From Endothia cerciana (taxonomy: Eukaryota; Ascomycota; Sordariomycetes; Diaporthales; Cryphonectriaceae): DNA of 64,000 nucleotides. Positions 1-11,697 of this stretch are shown one piece after another. The stretch covers positions 372,001-436,000 of the forward strand of contig JALRMH010000021.1 in NCBI GenBank assembly GCA_026119935.1, given 5' to 3'. Under the pieces are notes generated by a model that saw nothing but the letters and a program-made list of their open reading frames with translations, made no database searches and had not been told where the DNA came from. Each line of letters starts with the position of its first letter. The stretch's first letter is position 1. Made by a program: the position numbers and the translations under genes.

Positions 1-816
1 AACCAGTGAAAAAAAAAAAAAAAAAAAAAGATATAGAGAGAATTAACGAGCTCCTTGAAGGTGAAAGGTCAGGACGGTCTCAATGGTATATTGTATCACG
101 GCAGTTGTCTTGAGCTGAGACTTCAGGTTGTGTTAATTAACTTGGCCTGGCTGGGCTGGGCTGGGCTGGGCTGGGCTGGGCTGGGCTGGGCTGGATGTCC
201 CCTTAGACAAGGCCAGGCAGGGCAGGACCTTGGAAGCTCAGGGGAGATACATGGTGTGCATTTGAGACCTGCAGGTTGCTGCATTGTCTTGAGAGAGGCA
301 GGAAAGGGATGGGGGGTGTACTATATTTTATTAGAGCTCGAGCACCTACTGATAGACAGAGATGACCTGCAGTGGGCTTGTATATGCCGTCCTGTTTAAC
401 CCATCATCATAGCAAATGATACTTGGTATGCACAGAGACCCAAGGCAAGGTCCTCCTTTTCTTTCTTTCTTTTTTATTATTATTTTGTTTTTAAACCCCT
501 CTGCACAAGAGTACGTAGGTCTGCACAGACAGAATTTGTCGATTCTTGTCCGTGAGGACTCATGTGCCAGGCACACCCGCCGTGATTTGTTTGTGTTTGC
601 TCGTGACAGCCTCTGAAGGGACCCGCAAGCCAGTTATAATCTCCCGACATAGTCACACATTCAGGCTCAGATTGCCAGAAAGGAAGAGGGCTCGTGATGA
701 CCTCAAGGATAGCTGCCCTCACCACCAAACCTCCTCCACCCCCCCCCTTTCCTATCCAACATGAAGGTCCCTATTAAACCTGCCTAGGTGAGTCCTAACG
801 TAGAGACGGTTCCCCT
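1..816. other. Window edge without a recognisable gene
   Basis: I see no supported gene here. The stretch opens with an A homopolymer (about 9-29), holds a pentanucleotide repeat (147-194), a T-rich tract near 460-490 and a short C run (about 739-747). Short open frames on both strands overlap each other and show no family motif. Confidence 0.6.
147..194. repeat. (CTGGG)n pentanucleotide microsatellite
   Basis: About nine to ten perfect tandem copies of CTGGG lie next to GGCCTGG. On one strand this is G-rich with regular GGG triplets, so it could fold into a quadruplex. No gene is attached to it. Confidence 0.9.
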
Positions 817-849
817 GTGATAAATGATCATCATGTCCAGCAAGACCAC

Positions 850-1190
850 TCACTCGCGGACCTTGATGACCCCCTCTGGAACCAGCATCTGCACGAGGAC
901 TTTCTTGACCTTCTGCCGCAGGCCCCCCAAACAGCTCGATCCTGTGGACCTCGTTGTTATTACCCACACACACCCTGGAATCTGCTGCTTGATGAACGTG
1001 AAGGCGTGCCTCCTCATGGGAGGGGACATCCCCCTTGGACCGTGGTGACGTTGGTGCGAGTCGACAACCGCACAAGGCGGATGGAGATGGGCGGGATCGG
1101 TGAGGCGGGCGTGGAAGCAGCCGTAGACCCCGTGTTCTCCGTAGACCCCTCTGTATTGGGCGAGGAGCCTTCCCCGAGCACGCGGTTCTT
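850..1190 (-). pseudogene. Decayed eIF1 (SUI1)-like sequence
   Basis: Read on the minus strand, three neighbouring segments resemble successive blocks of translation initiation factor eIF1 but sit in different frames. Around 1080-1035 the reading TRTNVTTVQG matches the conserved (N)GRKTLTTVQG core. Around 950-905 the reading EVHRIELFGG resembles the EVIQLQGDQ block. Around 912-850 the reading QKVKKVLVQM followed by LVPEGVIKVRE and TGA at 850-852 resembles the C-terminal DQRKKV...VPEDKIKVHGF end. At least two frameshifts and an in-frame stop are needed to join the blocks, so no intact protein is encoded. Upstream Pro/Ser/Thr-rich codons (to about 1190) could be the N-terminal part, but that limit is a guess. 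The functional eIF1 gene is presumably elsewhere in the genome. Sequencing error is possible, but the blocks have diverged too far for that to be the likely cause. Confidence 0.45.
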
Positions 1191-2417
1191 TTCCATCGTG
1201 GATGAGGCCAAGGCCAGGGTTCGTGATGGTGGCGGTGTTATTGGACTTAAAGCCATGTCGGATCTTCCTAAGTCGTATTCGGTCCGCGTTCGCTCCCCGA
1301 ATGCGAGCTCAATCCGTTGGTCGGTCGCTTGAAGTTGCCGATAGGGTCGGCCACTTGAGGATTTAGGTGTGTCGAGTTCCCGGAGGTGGTTGTGAGGCGT
1401 CGTGGTCGAATTGCTGTGCGTCCAGTCGGATTTGGCTGTGACGGGAAGGGTTGATCGCTCGCGGCCGGTCCACGGGTCGTGCGCATCTTTTGAATATAAT
1501 CTCCCCAGGTGACTGGCAAAGCTCCCCTGCTAGGGTCACTTGACAGGACCTCCATGAATTGGGACTTGCAGAGCTAATGCTAATCCTTCAAGATTGACTA
1601 GGTGGTCCTGGTCCGGCCTCCTGCTGCGCGTCACTTGAACGCGGTAGCGGCTACGGACGTGAACTGTCTCCCGGGATGCTATCTTGAGACGGCTCCTGTC
1701 CTCGTTCGATTCCTGTACCCCCCCCCCCCCCTCATTTAATAATAAGCGATGAGCTGTGAAGAGCTCGCCCGCGGTCTTGGTCTTGACGGGCTTGATGACG
1801 CCGTGATTTGCAGTTGATCAAGGCTGCCCCCCCGGGGCTCGCCTAGCGCACTTCGGAGGAATTCCAGCAGGTCACCCGGCTGGACCTTGGTTCTGTGGCT
1901 CATACCTTGCCTCGTGGTGCTCGAGACCCGTCTCAGCCCTCCGGAAGCCTCAGAACTGTACCCTCCGTCTTCGCCCGTCGTGCCACGGGCGTCATCGACT
2001 CTTCGGGATGGGCAGCAGTCCCCTGAGCGCCGGCTCCTTGTGGGCCATCATATACGATATTTATTAACTGGTTATGACACTGTATGGGCTGCTGCATGGG
2101 CCAAGGAGCCACGTAGCGGGGCGAAGAGAGTAGGCGCTGATCGCGCAGCCTCGCCGGCTACTTGCAGATCAGGCCCACACTGTCACTCGGATCTAACCTC
2201 CCGTACGTCAATATAATCAATACGGCGAGACTTTTCTTGGGGTAATTGGGCGACAATGTTTTAGGTTTATCACGGACAATGGAAAAGGTCTGTCTCTGTA
2301 TGGGAGAATAGGATGGAAAAAGGTTTGTAGATATCAGAAAACATCATATAACCATTACGGAGCGAATAAGTCTAGCATACTGAATTTACACTGCCCATAT
2401 CAAGCCAAGTTTACTCC
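1191..2417. other. Intergenic, no recognisable gene
   Basis: No family motif is visible on either strand. A 14-nt C run lies at 1718-1731. The last part is the 3' flank of the highly reducing PKS, which ends at 2418 on the minus strand. Confidence 0.55.
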
Positions 2418-5400
2418 TCAAGCGCCGACCAAGGACGGATCGATATGGCTGCTCTTGCTCGCGACAATCGACGCCAATGCAGAGATGGATGCGGTCTGCA
2501 TAATGTCGAAGATGGTTACGTCTGCCGCGGCCTGGAGCGACAGCATGTTCCTCAGCTCGACCGCCACGAGACTGTCCACGCCGTAGGCGGACAGCGGCTT
2601 GGACGGGGTGATCTCGTCCTTGGGCATCATGAAGATATCCACCAGCTTGTTGACAATCACCTCCACCACGGCGTCCGACGCCTCCTCCAGCGCCGCCGCG
2701 CCTGCGATCTTGCCCGCCAGGTCCGACAGCCCGGCCTTGCTCGCGCCCTTGGACGCGGACGCGTCCTCCCGGAACCGCAGGCCGCCGAAGCGGGCATCGC
2801 GTGCCAGGAATGGCGCCTCGTCCCAGTGGGACCCGCCGCCGACGTTGAGGCCCATGATCAGCAGCGCGGCGTACGGATCAAGCAGGGCGGCCCCCAGCGC
2901 CGCGAGCACGTCCTCCTCGCCCAGGAGGCTGAAGCCTAGCTTGAGCAGCCGGTCGGCCATGCTATTGTCCGTCTCGGCCAGATAGCCGACGGACTTGACC
3001 TGGCCCAGGTCGATGGCCACGGCCGGCAGACCCTGGGACACGCGGTGGCGAGCCAGTGCGTCCTGGAACGCGCCGCCTGCCGAGTAGGCACTCTGGCTGG
3101 CGTTGCCGGTCTGGCCGACCAGCGAGGAGAGCATCACGAAGAAGTCTAGAGGCTGCGAGAGAGTCTGCGTGTGCAGGTTCCACGTTCCAGCCACCTTCGG
3201 CCGTACGCCGGCTGTGTAGTCATCGAGCGTCATGTTCTCCATGATCGAGTCCTGGTCCCCGATGTCAGCTGTGTCTGTAAATCTCGGTCATGAATTGATG
3301 CAACATACCTGGAGGACCATGGCTGCTTGGATAACACCCCTGATTGGTGGCATCTTCAACTCTTCTGTGCAGGTCTTCACAGCGGCGGCCACCTCCGCCT
3401 CGACCGCAATGTCACAGCTGACCACCTCAACCCTGCAGCTCAGCTTCTCCAGCTCAGAGATGAGAGCCGAGCCGCTCTTCCGCGCATCCTTCCTCCTTGA
3501 GACAATGGCGATATTTTTCGCCCCGTGGGCCACCAGCCAGTGGCAGACCGAGCGGCCGATACCGCCCAGACCCCCCACGACCAGATAAGTGCCGTCGGCG
3601 CGGAGCTTGACCTGTTTCTTCTGGGGGAGCACGGGCACCAGCTCGTCAGGCTTCATCGATATGACGATCTTGCCCATGTGCTTGCCAGCTTGCATCAGCC
3701 GGTAGGTCCGTTCCAGCTCGGAGACGGGGAACACGGTGATAGGCTCAACCGGCACGATGACCTTCTCGCTGGCCAGGCGGATGACTTCCTTGAACACCTC
3801 GTAGTTCTCGGCCTTCTTAGCCTCACTGAAGGCCGGCAGCTCGATGGAAGTGAAGGTCGCAACGCGCGTAAAGGCGTGCATGGACAACTGCGAGTTGAGC
3901 TCGAAGTCACGCTTGCCGATCTCGATGAAGCGACCAAATGGAGCCAGGCAGTTGAAGCTCTCCTGAAGCAGCAAGCCTGCCAGAGAGTTGAGGACGACGT
4001 CAACGCCGCGGCCGTTGGTTGCCCTGAGCACGTCTGCCGCAAATGAGGTGTCTCTGCTGTTGAAGATGCGCTCGGGGGCGATGCCGTAGTGCTTCATGAT
4101 GAACTCGCGCTTGGCCGGCGTGCCAACCGTGACGTAGATGTCGGCCCCGATGTCCTTGGCCAGAACAAGTGCAGCCTGACCGAAGGCACCGGTCGCAGCA
4201 TGGATCAGGATCGTCTCGCCCTTCTGCAGCCGGGCTTGCGAGTAGATGGACAGGTATGCCGTGCAGTACGACACGGGCAGACTCGCGGCCACCTCGAAGG
4301 TCATGTCATCCGGTATGTGCACCACACTCGTCCAGTGCACGCGGGCCAGGTTGCCGTAGTAGCCACGGAGTAGCATGGCCACGCGCTCGCCGGGCTTGAA
4401 TCCCTTGACGGCAGACCCCACGCGCGTGATGTGTCCTGCACACTCGAAGCCCATGATTGGGCTTTGGAGCTGGCCCATGGCGACCATCACGTCACGGAAG
4501 TTGAGACCGAAGGCGCGCGGTGCGACTTCAATGAATTCTGGGTCCAGTTCCACGCCTGCGTTGGGATCATCGTCCCACACCAGCGTGTCCAGCAGACCCG
4601 GAGTCTGAACGAAAAGCCGCAGCGGCCGGCCAGGCTGCTCGAAAGACTTCAACTCGGGCGTGGGGACATCATTCGCATCTGGGAAAAGTGCCTTGTTCAG
4701 GACTGTATCCTTGCGATATCGCAGAATAGACACTACGCCTGAGCGTTCGGCGAACTCAAAGTCCACGGTGTTGCTGGCGCCGGCACCCGTCACAGCATCA
4801 TCGAAGGTCTTGCCAAAGACCTCAGCGACTGTGTTGGCAGATCCCGTGCTCCACAGTGCGGACTTGGGATCCAAGTCCAGCGACACAAGGCGTTTTCCAC
4901 CGTACTCATTCCTGAGAGACCGCAGGAAGCCAATGCTGAGACCAAGGTGTGGGTCGGGGCAGTCCATGGCACCGCCTCGTGTCACCCAGAGCACGCCCTT
5001 GGACTGAGTGCAGATGGCACGAATGGCCTTGAACTGTTTCTCGTCGAGTGTCGGGAGGATTGGGCCCACGAGCTCGGCGAGGAACAAGAACGTCTTTGCG
5101 CCGTCGCCCTTGATGCCCGCAATAGACTCGACATCTGGCTCGGCACCAGTGAACTCGCGAATGGAAGCCTTGAGCGACTGGATCCACTGGTTGTACAACA
5201 CACTCTTGACCGTGGGAGCGACGATCACGACGCTAGATGTCAACTTGGGCGGAGCTAGGACCGTGGTGGTCGTGATGGTGCTAAGACTGTAGAGCTCCTC
5301 GTCTTCGCAGTCGCGTACTTCGAGCTCCGCGCCGACGAAGCCCGCATTGCGAAGGACGCTGTCCCACATACTCACGGAGAGGGATGGGTTCAGCTTCCGG

Positions 5401-8400
5401 TCTTCTTCCTCGCTTGACCACCAGTCGGGCAGCAAGCTAAACACAAACTGGACGTCGGTCTGGTCCTGGGTTGGCTCCACGAGAATCAACCTTCCGGCAC
5501 CGTTCGGCTTCAGCAACTTCCGGACATTTCCCATTGTGCGCTCCATGGATTTGGTGCTGGAAAGGACCCGACTCGCGATGATGAGGTCGTATGTGCCCTC
5601 CTTGTAGCCTTGCTTGGTTGGGTCCTGCTCAATATCGAGCTTCTTGTATGTGACAAGGCCCCCCCATGACTTGAACTTCTCCTTAGCCGCGGAAAAGAAG
5701 TCGGGTGAGACATCTGTGTACTCGTACACCGCAGCTTTGGGGTTGTCCGTTCCGAGCGTCTCCAGAATGGCCGTGGTGGCAGCGCCCGAGCCTGCCCCGA
5801 TCTCGAGGATGCGAGCCCGCGGGTTCTTGTGCACAACATGGGAGACCAGCGAAGCGACCTGGGACGTTGATCGATTGACTTTGAGCCCATCCTGGTGATA
5901 GCGGTCGAGCAAGTCCTCACTATGCAGGATGTCTGACACGGCCATGTCGCCACGCATGATAGCCCCCAACTGCGGGCCCACTTGTGCGATCAGCTCGCCA
6001 TTAACACTAGCTGAGCGGACCTTGGCCTCCAGCTCGTCAATGCCTTCTTCGAAGCGGGAAGAGACCCAGTCAATGCTGTTAGGAGCCAGCTTATTGTGGG
6101 CGGCAGCCAGGAACGTCTTCTTCATCCACGCGTAATATTTGGCGATATGAGGCTCAAGCTTCTCGATGGGCGTGGTCACTTGGCCGATAGCCTTGATGAT
6201 ATAGTAGATGATCAGGTGTCGCAGCTCTACCAGAGCCTCACTCTCGGCGTGGTCGATAGGGCGGCTCAGCTCCCTCTGCAGGGCGGCCAGCTTGAGGAAG
6301 GTGATGTCTGGACCCCAGACAGGCGTGATGAACTTCTCGTTCTCGGAACCGTCACTACCCGTCTGCTGCACATTACCAATAGACTGACAGAGGAAGCCAT
6401 CGACGGTCAGCACAGGTGCAGCATCATCACCAGCGGCGTTGGTGACCGTGATATTGGTCTCGAAGCTCTGCTTGTTGGCGTGACTAAGCGTCGTCAGAGC
6501 ATCGAAGTCGTGTCCAGGCGTGGTGGAGATGTCATGTGCCACCCAGATATGCTTGATAGAGCGTGGAATTTGTGCCGTTTCCTGCGTGCGTGAGCCAGCG
6601 CCATCCAACGCAGTATAAGCCGCTTGGAATATGGTGTCCAGAGTGGTCGGGTGGATGACATGCGCGTGCTGCTCCTTGTACGGCATGATGGCTGCCGTGT
6701 CGGCCACAGTAAAGGTCGAGACAGACTCCTTGTCGCGTGCGCGGATGTTTTTGAGGTTCTGGAAGATAGGGCCGTGGTTGATGCCAGCCGCCCGTAGCCC
6801 GGTATAGATGTCTTTGGGATCGATGCGGATGCGGTAGTCAACGTCCTGCTTCCGGATTCCGGCGGCAGCATGCTGCCGAGGCTGGACATCGATCTTTATC
6901 TGGCCTCTGCAGTGCTCAGACCAGACATTGTCAGCTGTAACAGAGCAGATCTGGAACTCTTGCCAGCCAATGGCCGAAATATCTTTAGGGCTGCTGGGAC
7001 GCAGCGTCAGCTGCACCTCGATGCCCTCGGCTGTGTCGGGGACGACCAGAGCTGATTGAATATCGATATTGCGGAGCCGGTATCCCTTGATTCCCTGCTG
7101 GTCATTTTCGTGATCCTTTTTGTGCTGCGCACACGCGCCCTCAATGGCCATGCAGAGATACCCGGCACCTGGGTACACAAAGTTGGCTTGAACGATGTGC
7201 TCGCGTACCCACGGAAGATCAGACACGCGAATCACATTGCGCCATGATGGGTTGAGCGTGTTGGAGTCCAATGCACTGGAGCCCAAGAGGTCGTGAGGGG
7301 CATCACGACGCTCACGGAGAGACTTGTTGGCACGCGCTTCTGACCAGTGCTTGACGCTGTGGTTCCACGGGTAGGAAGGCAGATCGGTCAGGACAGGCAC
7401 ATTGTGGCGGCCCCGTGGGAAATTGACCGCCTCCATGTTCACTGGGTACCCTATGCGGACCAAGTCAGCCACAAGGGCGTGCATGGTGGCAATGGCATTA
7501 TTCTTGCGAATCAAGCAGGTGTTGTATGACACCCTCTTGTCGCCAGCGAACTCTGGAACCATGTCCAAGATGTTGTTGATGGGTCCAGACAGAGCGCCAT
7601 GCGGGCCGACTTCGATGACAGCGTCGACGAGGGCTGTCCCGTCCTCCTCAAAGCACATGTTGCGGAAGGCGTCGATGAATTGCACCGGGCTGACCAAGCT
7701 GTCGACCCAGTGCTGAGGCCTCCCAAGCTCAGCAAACGAGCTCATGCGTTTGCCCGTGGTTGGGGAGGAGAACACCATCTCATCCATGTCACCGTTGAGA
7801 GGTTTCATGTATTTTTCCAGATACTGACGGTAAGGCTTGGCGATGACCTGAACGTGGTGCGAATGCCAGGCTGCGTCGACTTTAAGACGCCTTGCAAAGA
7901 TGTTGTCGGCCTTGAGCATCTCTTCCAGCTCGATGAGACCTGTGACGTCGCCCGAGATGGTCGTGCTCACAGGACTGTTCAAGCAGGCTATTACCACCCG
8001 CCCGGCAGTCACGCGCGCAAGGTATTTCTCAGACTCCTCGGCGCCTATTCCGACGGCCATCATGCCGCCCTTGGATGGGCCGTCCACGAATTTTGTCAAG
8101 GCACCGGCGAGCTCGCCGCGCGACAGAACGATAGCCATTGTAGAGTGCAAGCTAATGGCACCCACGGCGCACGCGGCCGCGATCTCGCCACTTGAGTGGC
8201 TGGTGACAGCGACGGGTGAGACTCCCCAGCTAAGAAGCAGACGCATCAATGCAACCTGGAGCGCTACGCAGAGTGGGGTGCTGAGTTCAGTGTCATTGAC
8301 ACGGCTGGCAGCCTCGTCCTGCATCAGCTCGTCCAACAAGGACCACTTGGCTCCCAGACCCTTCAAGTAACCCTCCGCCTCGAGGATAGTGTCCTTGAAG

Positions 8401-10417
8401 ACCGGGTACGCCTCAATGAGCTCACGACCCATGGCGAACCACTGTGCACCCTGTCCCGTGAACACGAAGCCGAGCCGCGGTGCGGTCTCTTCCCGTCGGG
8501 CCAGCTTCATCCTCGGCGTTGCTAGCGCTTTAGACAGGTCCTCAAGATTGTGTGCTGATGCCGCGGCAACCCAAGAAAAGAGCGAGCGACGCTGGGAGAG
8601 GGTGTATGCCAGACTAGCGAAGAGAGCGGAATCTTTCTCTTCGTCCCCAGTGGCCTTTAATGATACATATTCGGCCAGGTTGGATATCATAGTTTGGCAT
8701 GCTTGCTCGTCTTTCGCTGAAAGCATGACAATGCGCGCATAGTCCTTGGGTGCCTGTTTGGAGTGCACTTCCAGGCCATTTGTCCCACTGGTGAACCCGT
8801 TCGTGTGGCCGTTGGTGTGTCCATTGGTAGTGCCATTGGAGACACCATTGCTGGTGCCATTGGCGTTTGCACGGCCATTGACGCTGGAGGCCATGACATG
8901 GCCATTGGGCACCCGCGTCTTGCAGAAAGAGCCGTAGCTTTCCATAATGACGTGAGCATTTGTACCGCCGTAGCCAAAGTTGTTGATGGATGCTCGCTGG
9001 TAGCCAGACTCCTTCGGCCAGGTTTCCAGCTTACGCGGCACATCCAAATGCAGTGCATCGAGATCAATCTTCTCGCTTGGCTTCCCGAAGCCGGCAATAG
9101 GTGGGATCAGTCCCTTTTCGAGCATCAGGGTCGCCTTGATAATGCTCGCCAGCCCGCTTGCCGTCTCCGTGTGGCCCACGTTGGTCTTGACTGAGCCCAG
9201 CCGTACGGGCTGCCCAGGCTGCCGCCGTTCTTTAAAAGCGGAGGAGATAGCTCTTGCCTCGATAGGGTCGCCTGTCGGCGTTCCTGTGCCGTGAGCCTCG
9301 AAATAATCGGTGTGGCCCGGGTCGAGACGAGCCTTCTTGTAGCATGCGCGTATCAGCTGTTCCTGCGCGGCTTGGCTGGGTGTGGTGATGGTCTCGGTCT
9401 TTCCGTCCTGGTTGACACCGGAGGCGCGAATGACGGCACGGATAGGGTCGCCATCGCGGATTGCATCGTCTAGCCGCTTGATGACCACGGTGGCAGTACC
9501 TTCTCCACGGCCATAACCCTCAGCGCGGCTATCAAATGCGAAACTGCGCCCTGTAGGACCCAGGAAGCCCACGCTCGACATGATTTCGAAATTGTCTGGG
9601 TTGAGTAGCACGTTGGCACCTCCCACGACCGACATGTCAGACTCGCCAGTTCGCAGAGACTGACAGGCTTGATGCAGGGCTGTCAGGGTGGTCGAGCATC
9701 CGGTATCGAGAGTCATGCTGGCGCCTCGCAAGTCGTAGAAATGCGACAGCCGGTTCGACGCCATAGCCGCGCCCACACCAAGCAACAGGAAACGGGGGAG
9801 GGTCTCCGGGTCGCGGGCATGCGCATCGCTGTAGTCTCTGAAGAAGGAGCCCGCAAACACGGATGTGTTGGATCCGGCGACTTCTTGTATTGTGATACCG
9901 GCTAAAGACGTGGGACTCGAAGTCAGCCTCGTGCCGGAGCACACAAGCATGCACTCGAGAAATTATCTGACTTACCATTCTCTAACGCTTCGTATGTGGA
10001 CTCTAACTGCAGTCTAAACTGTGGGTCCAGAACCTTTATATCACTGTCAGAATGGCAACTTGAGGTAGGCATAACCGAGGATCTCACTGACCTTGGCAGC
10101 TTCAGCCGTGAGATTAAAGAAGCCAGCGTCAAACGCGGCTATATCGTCTTCTAGAAAATGGCCGCCGATCACGTTTGTCTGCGAACGTTAGTTTGGAGAG
10201 CGACAGAAAGACAATCTTTCCCCTTCACAGGGCATACCGTGTTGATCTTTTGGGCATTCGGATGGGAGGCGCCCTCGATGTTGAACCGCGAGGCAGGAAT
10301 CTCACTCCATGCCGTCCGGCCATCGGCGCAGAGCTGCCACAAGTCCTCGGGATTCTTGACACCTCCAGCGAACCGACAGCTCATGCCGATGACGGCGATA
10401 GGTACGTTGGAGTCCAT
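2418..10417 (-). CDS. Highly reducing polyketide synthase (KS-AT-DH-CMeT-ER-KR-ACP)
   Basis: Iterative type I PKS building a reduced, C-methylated chain from malonyl-CoA, NADPH and SAM. Exons: 10417-10238, 10178-10092, 10033-9976, 9901-3309 and 3251-2418, giving about 2,583 aa; phases agree. KS: Cys in DTGCSTTLTAL near residue 177, then EAHGTGTPTGDP and NFGYGGTNAH. AT: GQGAQWFAMG and SHSSGE (Ser near 674; the usual first Gly is Ser). DH: His in REHIVQANF near 1011, Asp in HPTTLDTIFQAAY near 1194. CMeT: LEIGAGSGAAT near 1476. ER: HAATGAFGQAALVLA near 2013. KR: VVGGLGGIGRS near 2219; the catalytic block reads SAYSAGGAFQD, with Gly where Asn usually follows Tyr. ACP: YGVDSLVAVELR, Ser near 2535. 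There is no thioesterase, so the chain must be taken by another enzyme (NR-PKS SAT, acyltransferase or the FSH1-type hydrolase). An Asn/Gly-rich linker follows the KS (about 440-490). It is divergent from the EthD-domain gene. Confidence 0.95.
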
Positions 10418-11064
10418 GACGGGCGGTGCAATCTGTCAAACACGAAGAACAGAAGAATGATGACAAAAATCTGATCCACGTTGAGGATGAAGACCAAATT
10501 CGATGCACGTTGAGCCGCGGATGAATGAAGGGTAGATTGCCAGGCTTCTTCACTTTCACCCGTCTCAGACCAAGTGAAACTCTTTTGAGGGCCGAGACTG
10601 TCGACTTGACCTCATCTCGAGAAGTAATACGGGCCACGTCGTGCGAGATATTGATCTCACCGGCCTAGTGTTAGGAACCTTATCTGTCCGCCATGGTAAG
10701 TCCATTGGTCTGACGTGCGCTGCCTTGTAGGCGAGGCTCGCGGCCGACTGATTTGCCGGGCCAACCAAATCTTCAGCCAAGTCCGAAACGGAGCCATATG
10801 TGTCGCGTGCAGACAAAGTGCTCCAGTTTGAGATGGGCCGGACGCCGTGCGGCTGTGTGGACTCTGGGGCCGTGGCGTGGGAGGATCTAGATGCAGCAGT
10901 TCAAAGGCCAGCTCCTGCGAGCCTCCCATCAGCATTTGTCCTCTCAGTTAGTCCGATATCCTAGCACAGGCTGGGAGATGCCAGTGAAGTGCATTGCTGA
11001 AGCGAACTCGACGGTAGCAGGCAGGATTCGGTATCTTAGATCGTCGGACTTTCTGTTTATTGAG

Positions 11065-11081
11065 CACGGACAAACTCCGTG
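11065..11081. promoter_or_regulatory. Palindrome CGG-N7-CCG, possible Zn2Cys6 site
   Basis: Perfect 6-bp arms CACGGA/TCCGTG around a 5-bp spacer, 648 bp from the HR-PKS start and 617 bp from the EthD start. Zn2Cys6 dimers commonly bind inverted CGG triplets. Assignment to a cluster regulator is inference. Confidence 0.3.
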
Positions 11082-11644
11082 TCATCGTCGCGGGCCTGCG
11101 GCTTCGCGCCGTTCGTTTGGCTGCTGAATCTTAGACCCGCTAACTCCACTTTTTCCGAGCCACCGTCCTCGAGCAGGCAGAACTTCAGTCTCACGGCTGA
11201 GCGATCCTGCTAGCTCTGCGGTGATGGTCAGTTGTCGAGGCGAGACGTTGTTGTGTCTACTTCGAGTTTTGACGCGCGCCGGATCCTTCGACCCAACCCT
11301 AACCCGGCGAAAGCATGGAATTCAGGGGGCCGTGCAGATAGGATAATGGCATCAAGTACTATTTTAATTACACCGCCCGCCACGTTTCCACATCTGATAC
11401 TGCACCATGGCAGAATCCAGCGACTTTGGCTGTCATCCACGGGATATCTGTGATTTGTCGGAGTTTCTGTTCAGCTGAAGAATAACCATTGTCTTCCTTA
11501 TTCACACGGCTCCACACAATTGTGGACGCCAGGTTGCTGATGTGAGTATAAGACTTGGTGGCATCAAGTAATGGACTATGCCTCGCAAGACTCTTCATCG
11601 CCATCAACTTCTGCACACACAGAACCTCCTGAAACTCAGCCAAG

Positions 11645-11697
11645 GTCAGTAATCACAGGAATGTTCTCCCGTTGCACTCATTCTAACGGATGCACAG
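11645..11697 (+). other. Probable 5'-UTR intron of the EthD-domain gene
   Basis: A 53-nt stretch starts GTCAGT, has a CTAAC branch-like site near 11683 and ends CACAG directly before the ATG at 11698. The upstream open frame cannot join the EthD frame across it, because a stop results. The intron therefore lies in the leader and not in the coding region. Confidence 0.5.

Larger units (their letters stand above)
10418..11697. promoter_or_regulatory. Shared divergent promoter region of HR-PKS and EthD-domain gene
   Basis: This 1.28 kb separates the start codons of two divergent cluster genes, so it should hold both promoters. It contains a perfect palindrome at 11065-11081 (CACGGA-N5-TCCGTG, a CGG-N7-CCG arrangement) and an everted TCCG-AAA-CGGA at 10782-10792. 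Both are plausible Zn2Cys6 half-site pairs. No coding family motif is seen in it. Confidence 0.5.

Noticed and set aside
817..1332. 171-codon open frame on the plus strand
   Set aside because: It is antisense to the eIF1-like relic, has no motif and is better explained by the minus-strand similarity.
1690..1722. GTTCGATTC resembling a tRNA T loop
   Set aside because: The flanking bases do not form the T stem and no acceptor, D or anticodon arms could be fitted.
3525..9194. Many 60-200 codon frames antisense to the HR-PKS
   Set aside because: They are antisense shadows of a GC-rich coding region without family motifs; the same holds for frames antisense to the NR-PKS.
11290..11305. CCCTAACCC resembling a telomeric repeat
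   Set aside because: Only one copy is present, in an internal promoter region.
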